A DNA stretch of 64,000 bases from Anaerolineae bacterium. GTDB taxonomy: Bacteria; Pseudomonadota; Alphaproteobacteria; DSM-16000; Inquilinaceae. The stretch covers positions 1 through 64,000 of the forward strand of contig JANQQD010000113.1 in assembly GCA_028285185.1 (NCBI GenBank), read 5' to 3'. The translations under genes and the position numbers were made by a program. The notes beneath the pieces were generated by a model. It was given only the letters and a program-made list of their open reading frames with translations, had not been told where the DNA came from and did no database searches. Of the stretch, positions 1-8,834 are shown one piece after another. Each line of letters starts with the position of its first letter. Position 1 is the stretch's first letter.

Positions 1-992
1 TCGTCAAGGCCGACCACGGCCGTCACGCCGCGCTCGGAGCGCACGTAATTGTTGGCGCCGTTCATGACGATCGAATGACCGACACAGACGTTGTCGCTGG
101 CGTCGCGGCCGGGCGTCATCTCCCAGACGGCATCCCAGGACCCGATATCGCTCCAGAACGCCGGCAGCGGGACGACGGCGGCCAAGTCGGTCCGCTCCAT
201 CAGGGCATAGTCGATGGATGTTGAGTGAGCGCGCGCGTAAGCGCTGCCTTCCAGTCGCAGGACTTGGCCCTGGCGGATGCCGGTTGTGACGCTCTCGCTG
301 ACGGCTGCGGACATCTCCGGCTCGAGGCGCCCGAGCTCGTCGACGAGCGCCTGCGCCGGAAAGCAGAACATGCCGCTGTTCCAGTAGACGTCGCCCTTGG
401 CTATCAGCCGCTCCGCGCCGTCGCGCGACGGCTTCTCAATGAAGGCTTCGATCAGGAAGACTTCCGGCGCGACCATCGCGGTGCTGCGGCGAATGTAGCC
501 GTAGCCCGTCTCCGGACGGCTCGGCTCGACACCGAACGTGACGAACATGTTGGTCCGATTTGCTGCCTTGGCGGCTTGCTGGACCGCTTGCTCGAAGACG
601 GTCGCACCGACGATGACGTGGTCCGAAGGCAGCACCAGCAGGTTGGCGTCGCCCTTGTCGTTCAGTTGCTGGACGGCGGCTGCCAGGATGGCTGGGGCCG
701 TGTTGCGGCCCGCGGGCTCGACCACCAGACAGGCGAGATCGATGCCGACGGCCTCCGCCTGTGCCTCGGCGATCGGGCGAAGGTCTTCGGTGGTAACGAC
801 GACGGGGCGGGCGAAGTGCCGATTGTCGCCCACGCGCAGCAGAGTCTGCTGAAACGGGCTGATGCTTCCGACCAGCGCTTGGAACTGCTTCGGCATGGTT
901 TCACGGGACAGAGGCCACAGGCGCGTTCCGCTGCCGCCTGCAAGCAGAACGGGAATAAGCGGACGCGTCTCTTGGAACGGCAGCTTGGACAT
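1..992 (-). CDS. manC: Mannose-1-phosphate guanylyltransferase (GDP-mannose pyrophosphorylase), 3' end cut by window edge
   Basis: Makes GDP-mannose from mannose-1-phosphate and GTP, the precursor for both the AlgD product and GDP-fucose made elsewhere in this window. The frame reads from an ATG at 992 leftwards without a stop to the window edge (about 330 residues seen). The N-terminus carries the nucleotidyltransferase signature LLAGGSGTRLWPLSRE followed by PKQF (residues about 16-38). FIEKP is seen further in, and FWSDIGSWDAVWE is the typical ManC/AlgA C-terminal part of the catalytic domain. Whether a mannose-6-phosphate isomerase domain follows cannot be seen. It is divergent from alg44, with a roughly 310-bp shared upstream region. 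A long open frame on the opposite strand (225-1106) is a high-GC shadow. Confidence 0.93.
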   Translation of the reverse strand, partial: MSKLPFQETRPLIPVLLAGGSGTRLWPLSRETMPKQFQALVGSISPFQQTLLRVGDNRHFARPVVVTTEDLRPIAEAQAEAVGIDLACLVVEPAGRNTAPAILAAAVQQLNDKGDANLLVLPSDHVIVGATVFEQAVQQAAKAANRTNMFVTFGVEPSRPETGYGYIRRSTAMVAPEVFLIEAFIEKPSRDGAERLIAKGDVYWNSGMFCFPAQALVDELGRLEPEMSAAVSESVTTGIRQGQVLRLEGSAYARAHSTSIDYALMERTDLAAVVPLPAFWSDIGSWDAVWEMTPGRDASDNVCVGHSIVMNGANNYVRSERGVTAVVGLD

Positions 993-1175
993 CGGGGTGT
1001 CTCCGGGTCTGGTGTTTGCCAATCCGGCACCCGCGGCGCCGGCACTGCCGCCAATTCGGCAAGCCTCGTGCCATCGCCTGCCGGCAGGTCGTGGCCGACC
1101 GGCTGAACGTCCCGGTTTGTCTGGATTCCGCGATGTCTTTGCCGAACAACGCCAGGGGCGCGCGGCCGTGCGATC

Positions 1176-1209
1176 TTCCGAATTCGGGAAGTGCGGATTC
1201 GCGATCCGC
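1176..1209. promoter_or_regulatory. Two palindromic elements upstream of alg44
   Basis: A near-palindrome TTCCGAATTCGGGAA lies at 1176-1190 and a GCGGAT/ATCCGC hairpin-type inverted repeat at 1193-1209. They sit about 45-80 bp upstream of the sigma-54 -24 element and between the divergent manC and alg44 genes. Their role as activator or repressor sites is inference only. Confidence 0.35.
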
Positions 1210-1253
1210 AATTGCGATACGCGATGATTGGGCCCGATCCGTGCCCCCGGAAC

Positions 1254-1269
1254 TGGCATGCCACTTGCG
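1254..1269 (+). promoter_or_regulatory. Sigma-54 (-24/-12) promoter for alg44
   Basis: TGGCATGCCACTTGCG matches the RpoN consensus TGGCAC-N5-TTGC, with GG at 1255-1256, exactly ten bases, then GC at 1267-1268. It lies about 40 bp upstream of the alg44 start. RpoN-dependence is known for algD of Pseudomonas, so the placement fits. No enhancer-binding activator gene is seen in the window. Confidence 0.6.
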
Positions 1270-1308
1270 GATGTATGTGCGAGAGCTGTTCCGAGAGGGA
1301 TCACCGAT

Positions 1309-2904
1309 ATGAAGATCGTGCGCGAAAGGCCCTGCCAGCGCCTGCAGCACCGGGTGACCGCGCCATTGTGGGTCGCCTGGCGCCACCAGGTCATCCGGGC
1401 TGCCGACTGGAGCCTGTCGGGTTTGCGCCTGGACGGTGTGCCGGTTGACGAGCTCGCCGTCGGCGATCAGGTCGACCTTCGTCTGAGCCTGCCCTTCCAG
1501 GGATTCGATGTCGGCTTCGTGGCTGGGGCGGAAGTCGTGCGGATGGCCGCCGACATGGTCGCATTCCGTCTCATTCGGGTTGGCGAGCGCGAACGCAACC
1601 TGATGTCCCATTTCATCGACGAGCTGGTGCGCGGCTCCATGGTCGATGTCGAGGATACGATCCAGCGTATCGACGTACCGGTAACACCCGTGTCGACCCG
1701 CCCGGATCCGAACCCGAAGGAGGAGATACCGGTTCGGCGCTGGCCCGTCCGGGCGATCGTGATGACCGTCGTCTATCTGACGCTGGGCGTTGGCATCATC
1801 GCCTTCGCGAGCTTCGTGGCGTATGCCAACATGTTCAAGCTGGAGGTGGACACCGCCGTCGTGACGGCCCCGTTGGACGTCGTGTCGGCGCATGCCGACG
1901 GCCGCATCATGCTCGCCGACATGGCGCCCGGCGACCGGATCGAGGCGGGCCAGACGCTGGGTCGGCTCGCCGACAGCGAACTGGAGCACAGCCTCGACGT
2001 CGCGACCATCGCCGTGGAACGCGCCCGTGCGCGGCGTGACCACGTCGCCCGTCAGCTCGACGCTGCCACCTTCGGCGATCGCGACCGCGAGGTCGTCGCC
2101 GACAACAACCGCGAGCGCACGGCCGCCGCCGTCGCCGCCCTTGAGGCCCGCCTTGAGCTGGCACGCGCCCGCCACGCCCGCGTGGAGGGTATCTATAGTC
2201 AGGGATGGACGACCGTTGAAGTCGTCGAGGAAGCCGCCGACGAGGTCGCCATTCTGGAGGCCGAACTGGCGGTTCTTCGCATCGACCTCGGCGAGTTCGA
2301 CGAGACGGCGACTGAGACGACGGCCGACGGCCTGTTCGATGCCGTGCGCATGGAACAGGGGTATGCCAACCTCGCCGCCGACCTGATGCTGGCGGAAGAG
2401 GAATTGCTGCTCGCCCGTCAAGAGCTGGAGGCGCTGGAGATGCACCGGCAGCGCCTTGATATCGCAGCACCGTTCGACGGTCGGGTGGTGGAGGTCAGCA
2501 AGCCGGATGGCGCCACCGTGCTGCGCGGTGAGGATATCCTGATCATCGAGCGCGATCAGGCCCGCACGATCGAGGCGTTCCTGGACCAAGAGCAGATCCT
2601 GGTCGTCGGCCTCGACGATGCGGCGACAATCTATCTTCCAGCGCTCGACCGCCGCGTGGCTGCAACGGTGACACGGATCGACCGGACCACTGGGTTCATC
2701 GACGAGCAGCGCAGCCACTATAGCTGGCGGGGGCCGGAAGATCGGTCCGGCCGGGTGATCCTGACCTTCACGGAGCCAACGCTCGGCGAACAGATCAACG
2801 CCGGCCTTCCGGCCATCGTCATCTTCGACCGCCGCAGCGACGACGCCATTCTTTCAGGTCTGATCGCCTGGGTCGGCCACCAGTTTGAGGGAGAGGAAGC
2901 ATGA
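1309..2904 (+). CDS. alg44: Alg44-like PilZ/HlyD membrane protein, c-di-GMP receptor of polysaccharide synthase
   Basis: Probable c-di-GMP-sensing partner of the Alg8 polymerase in the inner membrane. The ATG at 1309 is chosen because GAGAGGGA lies about 10 bases upstream; an in-frame ATG at 1228 would precede the promoter. The 531-residue protein starts with a PilZ domain carrying both c-di-GMP motifs: RxxxR (R11-R15) and DxSxxG (D33, S35, G38). One membrane segment follows at about residues 145-170. A long HlyD/membrane-fusion region with coiled coil and a lipoyl-like half-motif (IAAPFDGRVVEVSKPDG) completes it. The stop overlaps the alg8 start (ATGA), so the two are translationally coupled. 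Order here is alg44-alg8-algD, unlike algD-alg8-alg44 in Pseudomonas. Confidence 0.88.
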   Translation: MKIVRERPCQRLQHRVTAPLWVAWRHQVIRAADWSLSGLRLDGVPVDELAVGDQVDLRLSLPFQGFDVGFVAGAEVVRMAADMVAFRLIRVGERERNLMSHFIDELVRGSMVDVEDTIQRIDVPVTPVSTRPDPNPKEEIPVRRWPVRAIVMTVVYLTLGVGIIAFASFVAYANMFKLEVDTAVVTAPLDVVSAHADGRIMLADMAPGDRIEAGQTLGRLADSELEHSLDVATIAVERARARRDHVARQLDAATFGDRDREVVADNNRERTAAAVAALEARLELARARHARVEGIYSQGWTTVEVVEEAADEVAILEAELAVLRIDLGEFDETATETTADGLFDAVRMEQGYANLAADLMLAEEELLLARQELEALEMHRQRLDIAAPFDGRVVEVSKPDGATVLRGEDILIIERDQARTIEAFLDQEQILVVGLDDAATIYLPALDRRVAATVTRIDRTTGFIDEQRSHYSWRGPEDRSGRVILTFTEPTLGEQINAGLPAIVIFDRRSDDAILSGLIAWVGHQFEGEEA

Positions 2905-4502
2905 GCCGGTCGACCGCCACCCGCCGCCAGCAGACGTTCCATATCGAAGACCCGACGGAGAGGCCGCGCGGCTGGAAGAAATGGAACGCGGCCGCGCTGT
3001 TCAAGATCTTCCTCTATTTCGGCATCTGCTTCGTGCTCGTGTGTCAGCTGCCAAACACGCTGTGGGACCCGGCGACCAGGACCATCACCTTCACGCTCGG
3101 CATTCTGGGCGTGTGGCGCTATGGCTGGTGGTTCACCCACGCGGTCCGCGCGGCCATCTACGGCACCTTCGTCTATCCGCGCCTGCGCGTGCGGGGCGAG
3201 GCGGAATGGGCTGCCGGCTGGCGCCCCCGCCATCTGCACTTCATGTTCACGACCTTCCGCGAGCACCGCGACATCACGGAAAAGGTCATCCGCAGCATTT
3301 GCCGCGAGGTGGAGAGCAGCGGCGTTCCCGGCACGATCTGGCTCGGGTCTGGGGATATCTATGACGAAGACGTCATTTCCAACTATCTGCGCAGTTTCGC
3401 CGGCCATCTGGACATCACGCTGCGCATCATCCGTCAGAACCAGCCGGGCAAGCGGCTGGCCATCGGCCTGGTGCTGCGCGCCATGAACCGTGGGCCGGTG
3501 GAGCCCGACGACCTGATCGTGTTCATGGACGGCGACTTCATCCTGGGCCCGGGATCGATCGGCAAATGCATGCCGCTGTTCAAGGTCTATCCGGATCTGG
3601 AAGCCGTCACCACGGACGAGGAGGTGATCTGTATCGGCCCCCGCTGGGTTGCGACCTGGTTGACCATGCGCTTCGCCCAGCGGCGCCTCGCCATGCAGAG
3701 CCATGCGCTCGCAGGGCGGGTTCTGACGCTGACCGGCCGCATGTCGGTGTTCCGGGCCCGCCATCTGATGGACCTGGAATTCATCCGCACGCTGGAGGCC
3801 GACCACCTTAACCACTGGCTGTGGGGCAACTTCCGCTTCCTCAGCGGCGACGACAAGAGCACCTGGTACTACCTGCTGAAGCATGGGGCGCGGATGCTCT
3901 ATGTCCCCGATGCCATCGGCTATACGGTCGAGGTGATCGAGGGCTCAGGCCTCGACCGCATGGTGCAGAACTTCCGGCGCTGGTCCGGCAACATGCTGCG
4001 CAACGGCAGCCGGGCGATTGCCCTCGGCCCCCGCGCCATGCCGTTCTTCATCTGGTGGTGTCTGGTCGATCAGCGGCTGTCGATGTGGACCATGCTGGTC
4101 AGCCCGGTGCTTGCCGCGTCCGCGGCGATCCTGCACACGCCGGCCTATCTGGTGGCCTATGCCATCTTCATCGCGATCACGCGGATGCTGCTGTCGCTGT
4201 TCCTCTATATCTATTCCCGCAAGGTGGAACTCGCCTATCCGGGCATCCTCTATTTCAACCAGCTGATCAACGCGTCGGTGAAGGTCTATTGCCTGTGGCG
4301 GCTGGCGAAGCAGCGGTGGTCGAACCGCGGCAACCAGACGGCGGGCATGGGCGGCGGCGGCCTGCTGAACTTCTACCGAACCTGGATGGCCCGGTATCTG
4401 ACCGTGTTCTCCGTCGCCGCCCTGTTCCTCGGCGTGTCGCTCTACAGCGGTCTCGTGCAGGTGCCGAGCTTCACCATGCTGCGCGTGATGCTGCTGTCTT
4501 GA
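2901..4502 (+). CDS. alg8: Alg8-like GT2 glycosyltransferase (polymannuronate synthase type)
   Basis: Catalytic inner-membrane polymerase expected to build a beta-linked chain from an activated sugar, in the alginate case GDP-mannuronate supplied by AlgD. The 533 residues have N-terminal membrane segments, a cytoplasmic GT-A domain and C-terminal membrane segments. Alg8-type motifs are present: DGD (D210-D212), TGRMSVFRA, SGDDKSTWY (acceptor/catalytic region) and NFRRWSGNMLRNGSRA in place of the QxxRW motif of cellulose synthases. Length and motif order agree with Pseudomonas Alg8 (about 494 aa). It starts inside the alg44 stop. The product could be alginate-like or another mannuronate polymer; AlgG, AlgE, AlgK and AlgX are not in the window. 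Confidence 0.9.
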   Translation: MSRSTATRRQQTFHIEDPTERPRGWKKWNAAALFKIFLYFGICFVLVCQLPNTLWDPATRTITFTLGILGVWRYGWWFTHAVRAAIYGTFVYPRLRVRGEAEWAAGWRPRHLHFMFTTFREHRDITEKVIRSICREVESSGVPGTIWLGSGDIYDEDVISNYLRSFAGHLDITLRIIRQNQPGKRLAIGLVLRAMNRGPVEPDDLIVFMDGDFILGPGSIGKCMPLFKVYPDLEAVTTDEEVICIGPRWVATWLTMRFAQRRLAMQSHALAGRVLTLTGRMSVFRARHLMDLEFIRTLEADHLNHWLWGNFRFLSGDDKSTWYYLLKHGARMLYVPDAIGYTVEVIEGSGLDRMVQNFRRWSGNMLRNGSRAIALGPRAMPFFIWWCLVDQRLSMWTMLVSPVLAASAAILHTPAYLVAYAIFIAITRMLLSLFLYIYSRKVELAYPGILYFNQLINASVKVYCLWRLAKQRWSNRGNQTAGMGGGGLLNFYRTWMARYLTVFSVAALFLGVSLYSGLVQVPSFTMLRVMLLS

Positions 4503-4942
4503 TGGAGTGGACAGACCGGCGCCGCCGGTCCGGCAGCCGCTGCGCTCGTCCTGGCGACAACGCGGACGCCGCGGCCGCCGCTCTCTGCCATGTCCAGCCG
4601 CAGTACGGCATGCGGCGCTGGCCCACCGGGCGCATCCCCCATTTTCAACCAGCACACCATTGGTTCGGCGAACGTCGGCTGCCTTAACCCGCATCTCGCA
4701 CACCCGCCAGTCTTCCAGGTCTTTCCCATGTCTGTGACCGCGTTGCTCAACCGCGGTCTCGTGCCCGTGAAGAGCGTCACGATCGTGCCGTTCTGGGGCG
4801 GCCGAGCGTTGCCGCCATCGCGCTTCGCATCGCGCAACGCAATGAAATCTTGGCCGACTGCAATGCGGCGCGATTCAAACGCGGTCCGCGATTTCAATAT
4901 AACTATCTGATTCATATAGAGAATTTTGAGCGGGCGCTCGGT
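4503..4942. other. Untranslated gap between alg8 and algD
   Basis: No gene is recognised. There is an imperfect hairpin GACCGCGTT/AACCGCGGTC at 4736-4758 and a CGCGGTCCGCG palindrome near 4880. The last 100 bases become AT-rich before the sigma-54-like site. With the promoter and leader, the whole gap is 509 bp, which suggests algD has its own regulation. Confidence 0.5.
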
Positions 4943-4958
4943 TGGCACGGGTCTTGTT
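4943..4958 (+). promoter_or_regulatory. Sigma-54-like promoter upstream of algD
   Basis: TGGCACGGGTCTTGTT has a perfect -24 half (TGGCAC) and correct spacing. The -12 half is TTGT instead of TTGC, so the GG-N10-GC rule fails by one base. It lies about 55 bp upstream of the algD start. It is weaker than the site before alg44. Confidence 0.42.
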
Positions 4959-5011
4959 GTTGGAAAGGCCCAGAGACTGAACTTCCACGCGTCAAACAGG
5001 AGCGTCCTCCG

Positions 5012-6415
5012 ATGAATGATCTCTCCCCCGCCTTCGATCTCGAAGTCGCGCCGCTGCTGGCGACGGTCGGCGAAACGAAGGCCCCCATCAGCGTCTTCGG
5101 CCTCGGCTATGTTGGCGCGGTATCGATGGCCTGCATCGCATCGCTCGGCCACCGGATGATCGGTGTCGACCCCGACATGACCAAGGTCGCCCGGATCGCG
5201 GCTGGCGAGAGCCCGATCGTCGAGGATCGGCTGGGCGACCTGTTGTCGGACGGCGTCGCGCGTGACCTGATCGACGCCACCAACGACGCCAGGACCGCCG
5301 TGCTGGCGACGGACATGAGCTTCGTGTCCGTCGGCACGCCGACCGCCGCGGACGGTGGCTGTGACTTCCGCTACGTACGGATGGTGGCGCGGCAGATCGG
5401 TGCCGCCCTGGCCGAGAAGGACAGCTTCCACCTGGTGGTCCTGCGCTGCAGCGTGCCGCCGGGCACGACCCGCGACGTCATGGTGCCGGAGTTGGAGGCA
5501 GCGTCCGGCAAGCGCCTCGGCGAAGGGTTCGGCATCGCCTTCAACCCGGAGTTCCTGCGCGAGGGCACGGCCGTCCGCGACTTCTTCCAGCCGACCAAGA
5601 CCGTGATCGGTGCGTCCGACAAGCGCTCCGCGGCGATGCTGGCTGAGGTCTACGCCCCGGTGGACGAGACCATCTCCTTCGTCGCCGTCGAGACGGCGGA
5701 AATGGTGAAGTACGTCGACAACACCTGGCACGCCACAAAAGTCGCGTTCGCCAACGAGGTCGGCCGGCTGTGCAAGGCCTTCGCCACGGACAGCCATGCG
5801 GTCATGGACATCTTCTGCCAAGACCGGCACCTGAACCTCTCGCCCTATTACCTGAAGCCGGGCTTTGCCTTCGGCGGATCGTGCCTGCCCAAAGAGGTCC
5901 GCGCCATGCAGCACCTGGCGCAGGAGCGCGGCGTGCGTCTGCCGCTGATCGACAGCCTGACCGAGACGAACGACGAGCATATCGCCAGTGCGTTGCGGCT
6001 GATCGAAGAGACGGGTGCGCGGCGGGTCGGCTTCCTGGGCATCACGTTCAAGCCCAACACCGACGATCTGCGTGAGAGCCCGACGCTGGAACTGGTCGCC
6101 GAGTGCCTTGAGCGCGGGCTGGAGGTCGCGGTCTACGACCCGAACCTGCATGCCGAAGGCGATCTGGAAGGGCACTACGCCTATATGCGCCACGCCCGGC
6201 CGCACCTGCGCGCGGTCATGACGGCGCTGCCCGATGTTGCCCGGTCGTCGGCCGACGACGTGGCCGGCGCCGCGGACGTGCTGGTCGTTTCCCATAAGGC
6301 GCATGGCTACGGCGATGCGGTCGCCCGCCGGCCGGAAGGCGTTGCGGTGATCGACCTGATCCGCCTGTTCCCGGAGATCCCGGAAGAGGCGTCCTACCAC
6401 GGCATCGGCTGGTAG
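5012..6415 (+). CDS. algD: GDP-mannose 6-dehydrogenase
   Basis: NAD-dependent four-electron oxidation of GDP-mannose to GDP-mannuronate, the committed step to alginate-type polymers. The ATG at 5012 follows CAGGAG at 4997-5002; an upstream in-frame ATG at 4850 would cross the AT-rich promoter and is not preferred. The 467-residue protein shows the Rossmann motif GLGYVG near the N-terminus, VGTPTAADG, NPEFLREGTAVRDF, the helix with K in MVKYVDN, and the catalytic cysteine C291 in FAFGGSCLPKE. The C-terminal domain has GITFKPNTDDLRESP. Pseudomonas AlgD is 436 aa, and this one has about 25 extra N-terminal residues. A UDP-glucose dehydrogenase is the alternative, but the FAFGGSCLPKEVRAM context favours the GDP-mannose enzyme. 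Confidence 0.88.
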   Translation: MNDLSPAFDLEVAPLLATVGETKAPISVFGLGYVGAVSMACIASLGHRMIGVDPDMTKVARIAAGESPIVEDRLGDLLSDGVARDLIDATNDARTAVLATDMSFVSVGTPTAADGGCDFRYVRMVARQIGAALAEKDSFHLVVLRCSVPPGTTRDVMVPELEAASGKRLGEGFGIAFNPEFLREGTAVRDFFQPTKTVIGASDKRSAAMLAEVYAPVDETISFVAVETAEMVKYVDNTWHATKVAFANEVGRLCKAFATDSHAVMDIFCQDRHLNLSPYYLKPGFAFGGSCLPKEVRAMQHLAQERGVRLPLIDSLTETNDEHIASALRLIEETGARRVGFLGITFKPNTDDLRESPTLELVAECLERGLEVAVYDPNLHAEGDLEGHYAYMRHARPHLRAVMTALPDVARSSADDVAGAADVLVVSHKAHGYGDAVARRPEGVAVIDLIRLFPEIPEEASYHGIGW

Positions 6416-6477
6416 CCCGGCCTCCCAACCGATCCGCTCAACCGACTGTCAATCTGCAAACTTGAAGGACTGATCCC

Positions 6478-8412
6478 ATGAGCAATGGTACCGAGGCCGT
6501 GGAGACGGCCAATACCGGCGACGCCGCGACGGCGCCGGCGGCTGCCGGTGATCAGGCGATTTATTCGCCGATCATCGGCACGCAGGCCGCCGACACCATC
6601 AACGGCTCGCATCGTGCCGACCTGATCTCAGGCCGCCAGGTCGCCGACGACCTGGACGGCCGCGGCGGCGGCGACCTGATCTTTGGCGGTTCGGGCGGCG
6701 ACCTGATCGCCGGCGGAACAGGCAATGACACTCTCTATGGCGGCGGCGGGCCGAGCATCGTCAAGCTGAGCGATTTCACGGTCGCTGAGGACTACGCGGG
6801 CAGCGTCACCTTCCTCAACGAAGGGGCGGGCTATCGCAACAGCCTCGGCGTCTACAAGGTGGCAGATGATGGCTCGATCACCGATGTCTCGATCCTGTTC
6901 CCCAACGCGTCGAAGATCGGCAGCGGCGGAGACCTGATCCCGGGCGAGAGTGCCGTTGCGCTGGACCTGAACGCCGGCGACCGTATCGGCTTCTTCATCG
7001 TCAGCAATGGATTCGGCAAGGGAACCGACAACCAGCAGCACCTGTCCGACCCCGACGGCCAGTTCGAGCTTCGCACGCCTGACGGCCAGCCGGGCAATCT
7101 TGAGACCGCCACCGCGCTGGAGCTCTGGCACATCGATGCGGTTACGGGTGAGGAGACCAAGATCCGCAGCCAGTACGGCAACGACCTGTTCCACAGCGCT
7201 GCCGATCCGGCCGACGACTATGCCCCGAACCCCGACAATTTCCCGCACACGGTCGGTCATCTGAACACCGTCGAGGGGCTGATTACGCTGGGCTTCGAAG
7301 ACCTGAAATACGGCGGCGACAAGGACTATGACGACACCGTCTTCGTGGTCGATGTGGGTCAGTCGAATGCCCGCGTGCTCGACCCCAACATCGCTTATGC
7401 CGACGGGGGCGAGGATGTGAATGGCGATCTGGATGGGGGCGTCGACCCCATCGTGGATCCGGTGCTGGCCGATGAGAACGACATCATCGACGGCGGTCGC
7501 GGTGCCGACAAGGTGTACGGCATGGCCGGAAACGACGTCATGACTGGCGGCGACGGGGCCGACAAGCTGTGGGGCAACTCCGGCAACGACACTGCCGATG
7601 GTGGTCGCGGGGACGACTGGATAGCTGGCGGAAAGGGCGACGACATCCTTGCCGGCGGCAGCGGCAACGATGAGGTGCGCGGCGACAGCGGCAACGACAC
7701 GCTGGACGGCAACGATGGCAACGATCAGCTGTCCGGGGGCTCCGGCGACGATGTCCTCAATGGCGGTTCCGGCTTGGATACGTTGCTCGGTGGCAGCGGC
7801 GACGACACGCTTGCCGGCGGCAGCGGCAACGATCGCCTCGAAGGTGGGTCGGGTGACGACATCCTGTATGCCGACGAAGGGGCCGACACCCTGATCGGCG
7901 GATCGGGTTTCGATACCCTGGATTTCAGCAATGTCGGGACGCGCGTCCACGTGAACCTGCATAGCCACAGGGCGTCGGGTGCCGGCAATGACAAGGTCGA
8001 GGGCATCGAGGCGGTGGTGGCCACCGACTATGATGACATCCTTAGAGGTGACAAGCGGGCCAACACCCTTGATGGCGGCGACGGCAGCGACTGGCTGCGC
8101 GGTCTGGGTGGCGACGACACCCTGACCGGCGGCGATGGAGACGACCGCTTCGTCTGGCGTGTCAAGGACATGGCAGGCGGCAGCGTCGACCGGATCACGG
8201 ACTTCGCTGCCGGCGATACCGTGGAAATCGAGGACCTGGCTTGGGCCCTGGGCGTATCCTCTGAGGAAGCCGAGGCGCGGATCGGCGTTACCGAGACCGC
8301 GGCCGGTACGGAGATCGCACTGGATGCAGCCGGGGACGGCAGCTTCGCCACCTTCGTGATCCTGGAGGCCTTCACCGGATTCAACACCGACAGTGATCTG
8401 GTGCTGTTTTAA
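6478..8412 (+). CDS. Secreted RTX protein with DUF4114 domain
   Basis: Probably exported by a type I system and calcium-binding outside the cell. No N-terminal signal peptide is seen. A short RTX block occurs at residues about 40-88. A DUF4114-type domain at about 95-285 ends in YGGDKDYDDTVFVVD, the acidic motif typical of that family. Two further blocks of GGxGxDxLx nonapeptides lie at about 335-485 and 520-560. The C-terminus ends DLVLF, acidic then hydrophobic, as in type I secretion signals. It lies 62 bp after algD, so probably co-transcribed. RTX modules are also found in secreted mannuronan C5-epimerases (AlgE type), but no epimerase domain is seen. A structural or adhesin role in the matrix is inference. 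Confidence 0.85.
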   Translation: MSNGTEAVETANTGDAATAPAAAGDQAIYSPIIGTQAADTINGSHRADLISGRQVADDLDGRGGGDLIFGGSGGDLIAGGTGNDTLYGGGGPSIVKLSDFTVAEDYAGSVTFLNEGAGYRNSLGVYKVADDGSITDVSILFPNASKIGSGGDLIPGESAVALDLNAGDRIGFFIVSNGFGKGTDNQQHLSDPDGQFELRTPDGQPGNLETATALELWHIDAVTGEETKIRSQYGNDLFHSAADPADDYAPNPDNFPHTVGHLNTVEGLITLGFEDLKYGGDKDYDDTVFVVDVGQSNARVLDPNIAYADGGEDVNGDLDGGVDPIVDPVLADENDIIDGGRGADKVYGMAGNDVMTGGDGADKLWGNSGNDTADGGRGDDWIAGGKGDDILAGGSGNDEVRGDSGNDTLDGNDGNDQLSGGSGDDVLNGGSGLDTLLGGSGDDTLAGGSGNDRLEGGSGDDILYADEGADTLIGGSGFDTLDFSNVGTRVHVNLHSHRASGAGNDKVEGIEAVVATDYDDILRGDKRANTLDGGDGSDWLRGLGGDDTLTGGDGDDRFVWRVKDMAGGSVDRITDFAAGDTVEIEDLAWALGVSSEEAEARIGVTETAAGTEIALDAAGDGSFATFVILEAFTGFNTDSDLVLF

Positions 8413-8616
8413 CTGGGCAGTGCGGACCGCAGGCCGAAGCCCGGAATGGAATGGCATGCAGTCTGCCGAACGATGGCAACATCTTGGCCAAAGGGCTGCA
8501 TCGCCACCTGCGCGGCTGCAGGCCTTGGCGCAGAGCAGGCACCGGGCCGCTACGGAGACCAAGATGATCAGAGCCTGTCATGGGATCTGGGCTGGTCATC
8601 CTCTCTGAGTCGCCGT

Positions 8617-8642
8617 CGCTCGCTCGGTGTGCCGAGCGGGCG
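8617..8642. terminator. GC-rich hairpin downstream of the RTX gene
   Basis: Eleven-pair stem (one G-T pair) with a TGTG loop, CGCTCGCTCGG/CCGAGCGGGCG, about 205 bp after the RTX stop codon. No T-run follows, so an intrinsic terminator is uncertain. The surrounding 8413-8834 holds no recognisable gene. Confidence 0.25.
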
Positions 8643-8834
8643 ATAGCGGCGGAGGGGAGATGGCCGCATGTGAGATGTGGCGGAGAGGGAGTCCGCAGCA
8701 CTGTGCCGAAAATATCAATAGAATCAGGCGCGTGATTCCCGGACGATGTGCCTATCCATCATTTTGTCCATCAATTTTGCAGGACTTGTCGCGGATGACT
8801 GTGGATGGGTATGCACGAGACTGTCGCTCCTAGT

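Noticed and set aside
901..2718. 605-codon open frame on the minus strand opposite alg44
   Set aside because: Antisense shadow of a high-GC gene; low-complexity composition (His, Arg, Gly rich) and no motif, while the plus strand encodes a clear Alg44.
4442..6400. 652-codon minus-strand frame opposite algD
   Set aside because: Shadow frame of algD codon bias; the protein has no recognisable domain.
6628..8562. 644-codon minus-strand frame opposite the RTX gene, and CRISPR-like periodic DNA at 7500-7880
   Set aside because: The periodicity comes from RTX nonapeptide codons; there are no identical direct repeats with unique spacers. The antisense frame is a mirror of the repeats.
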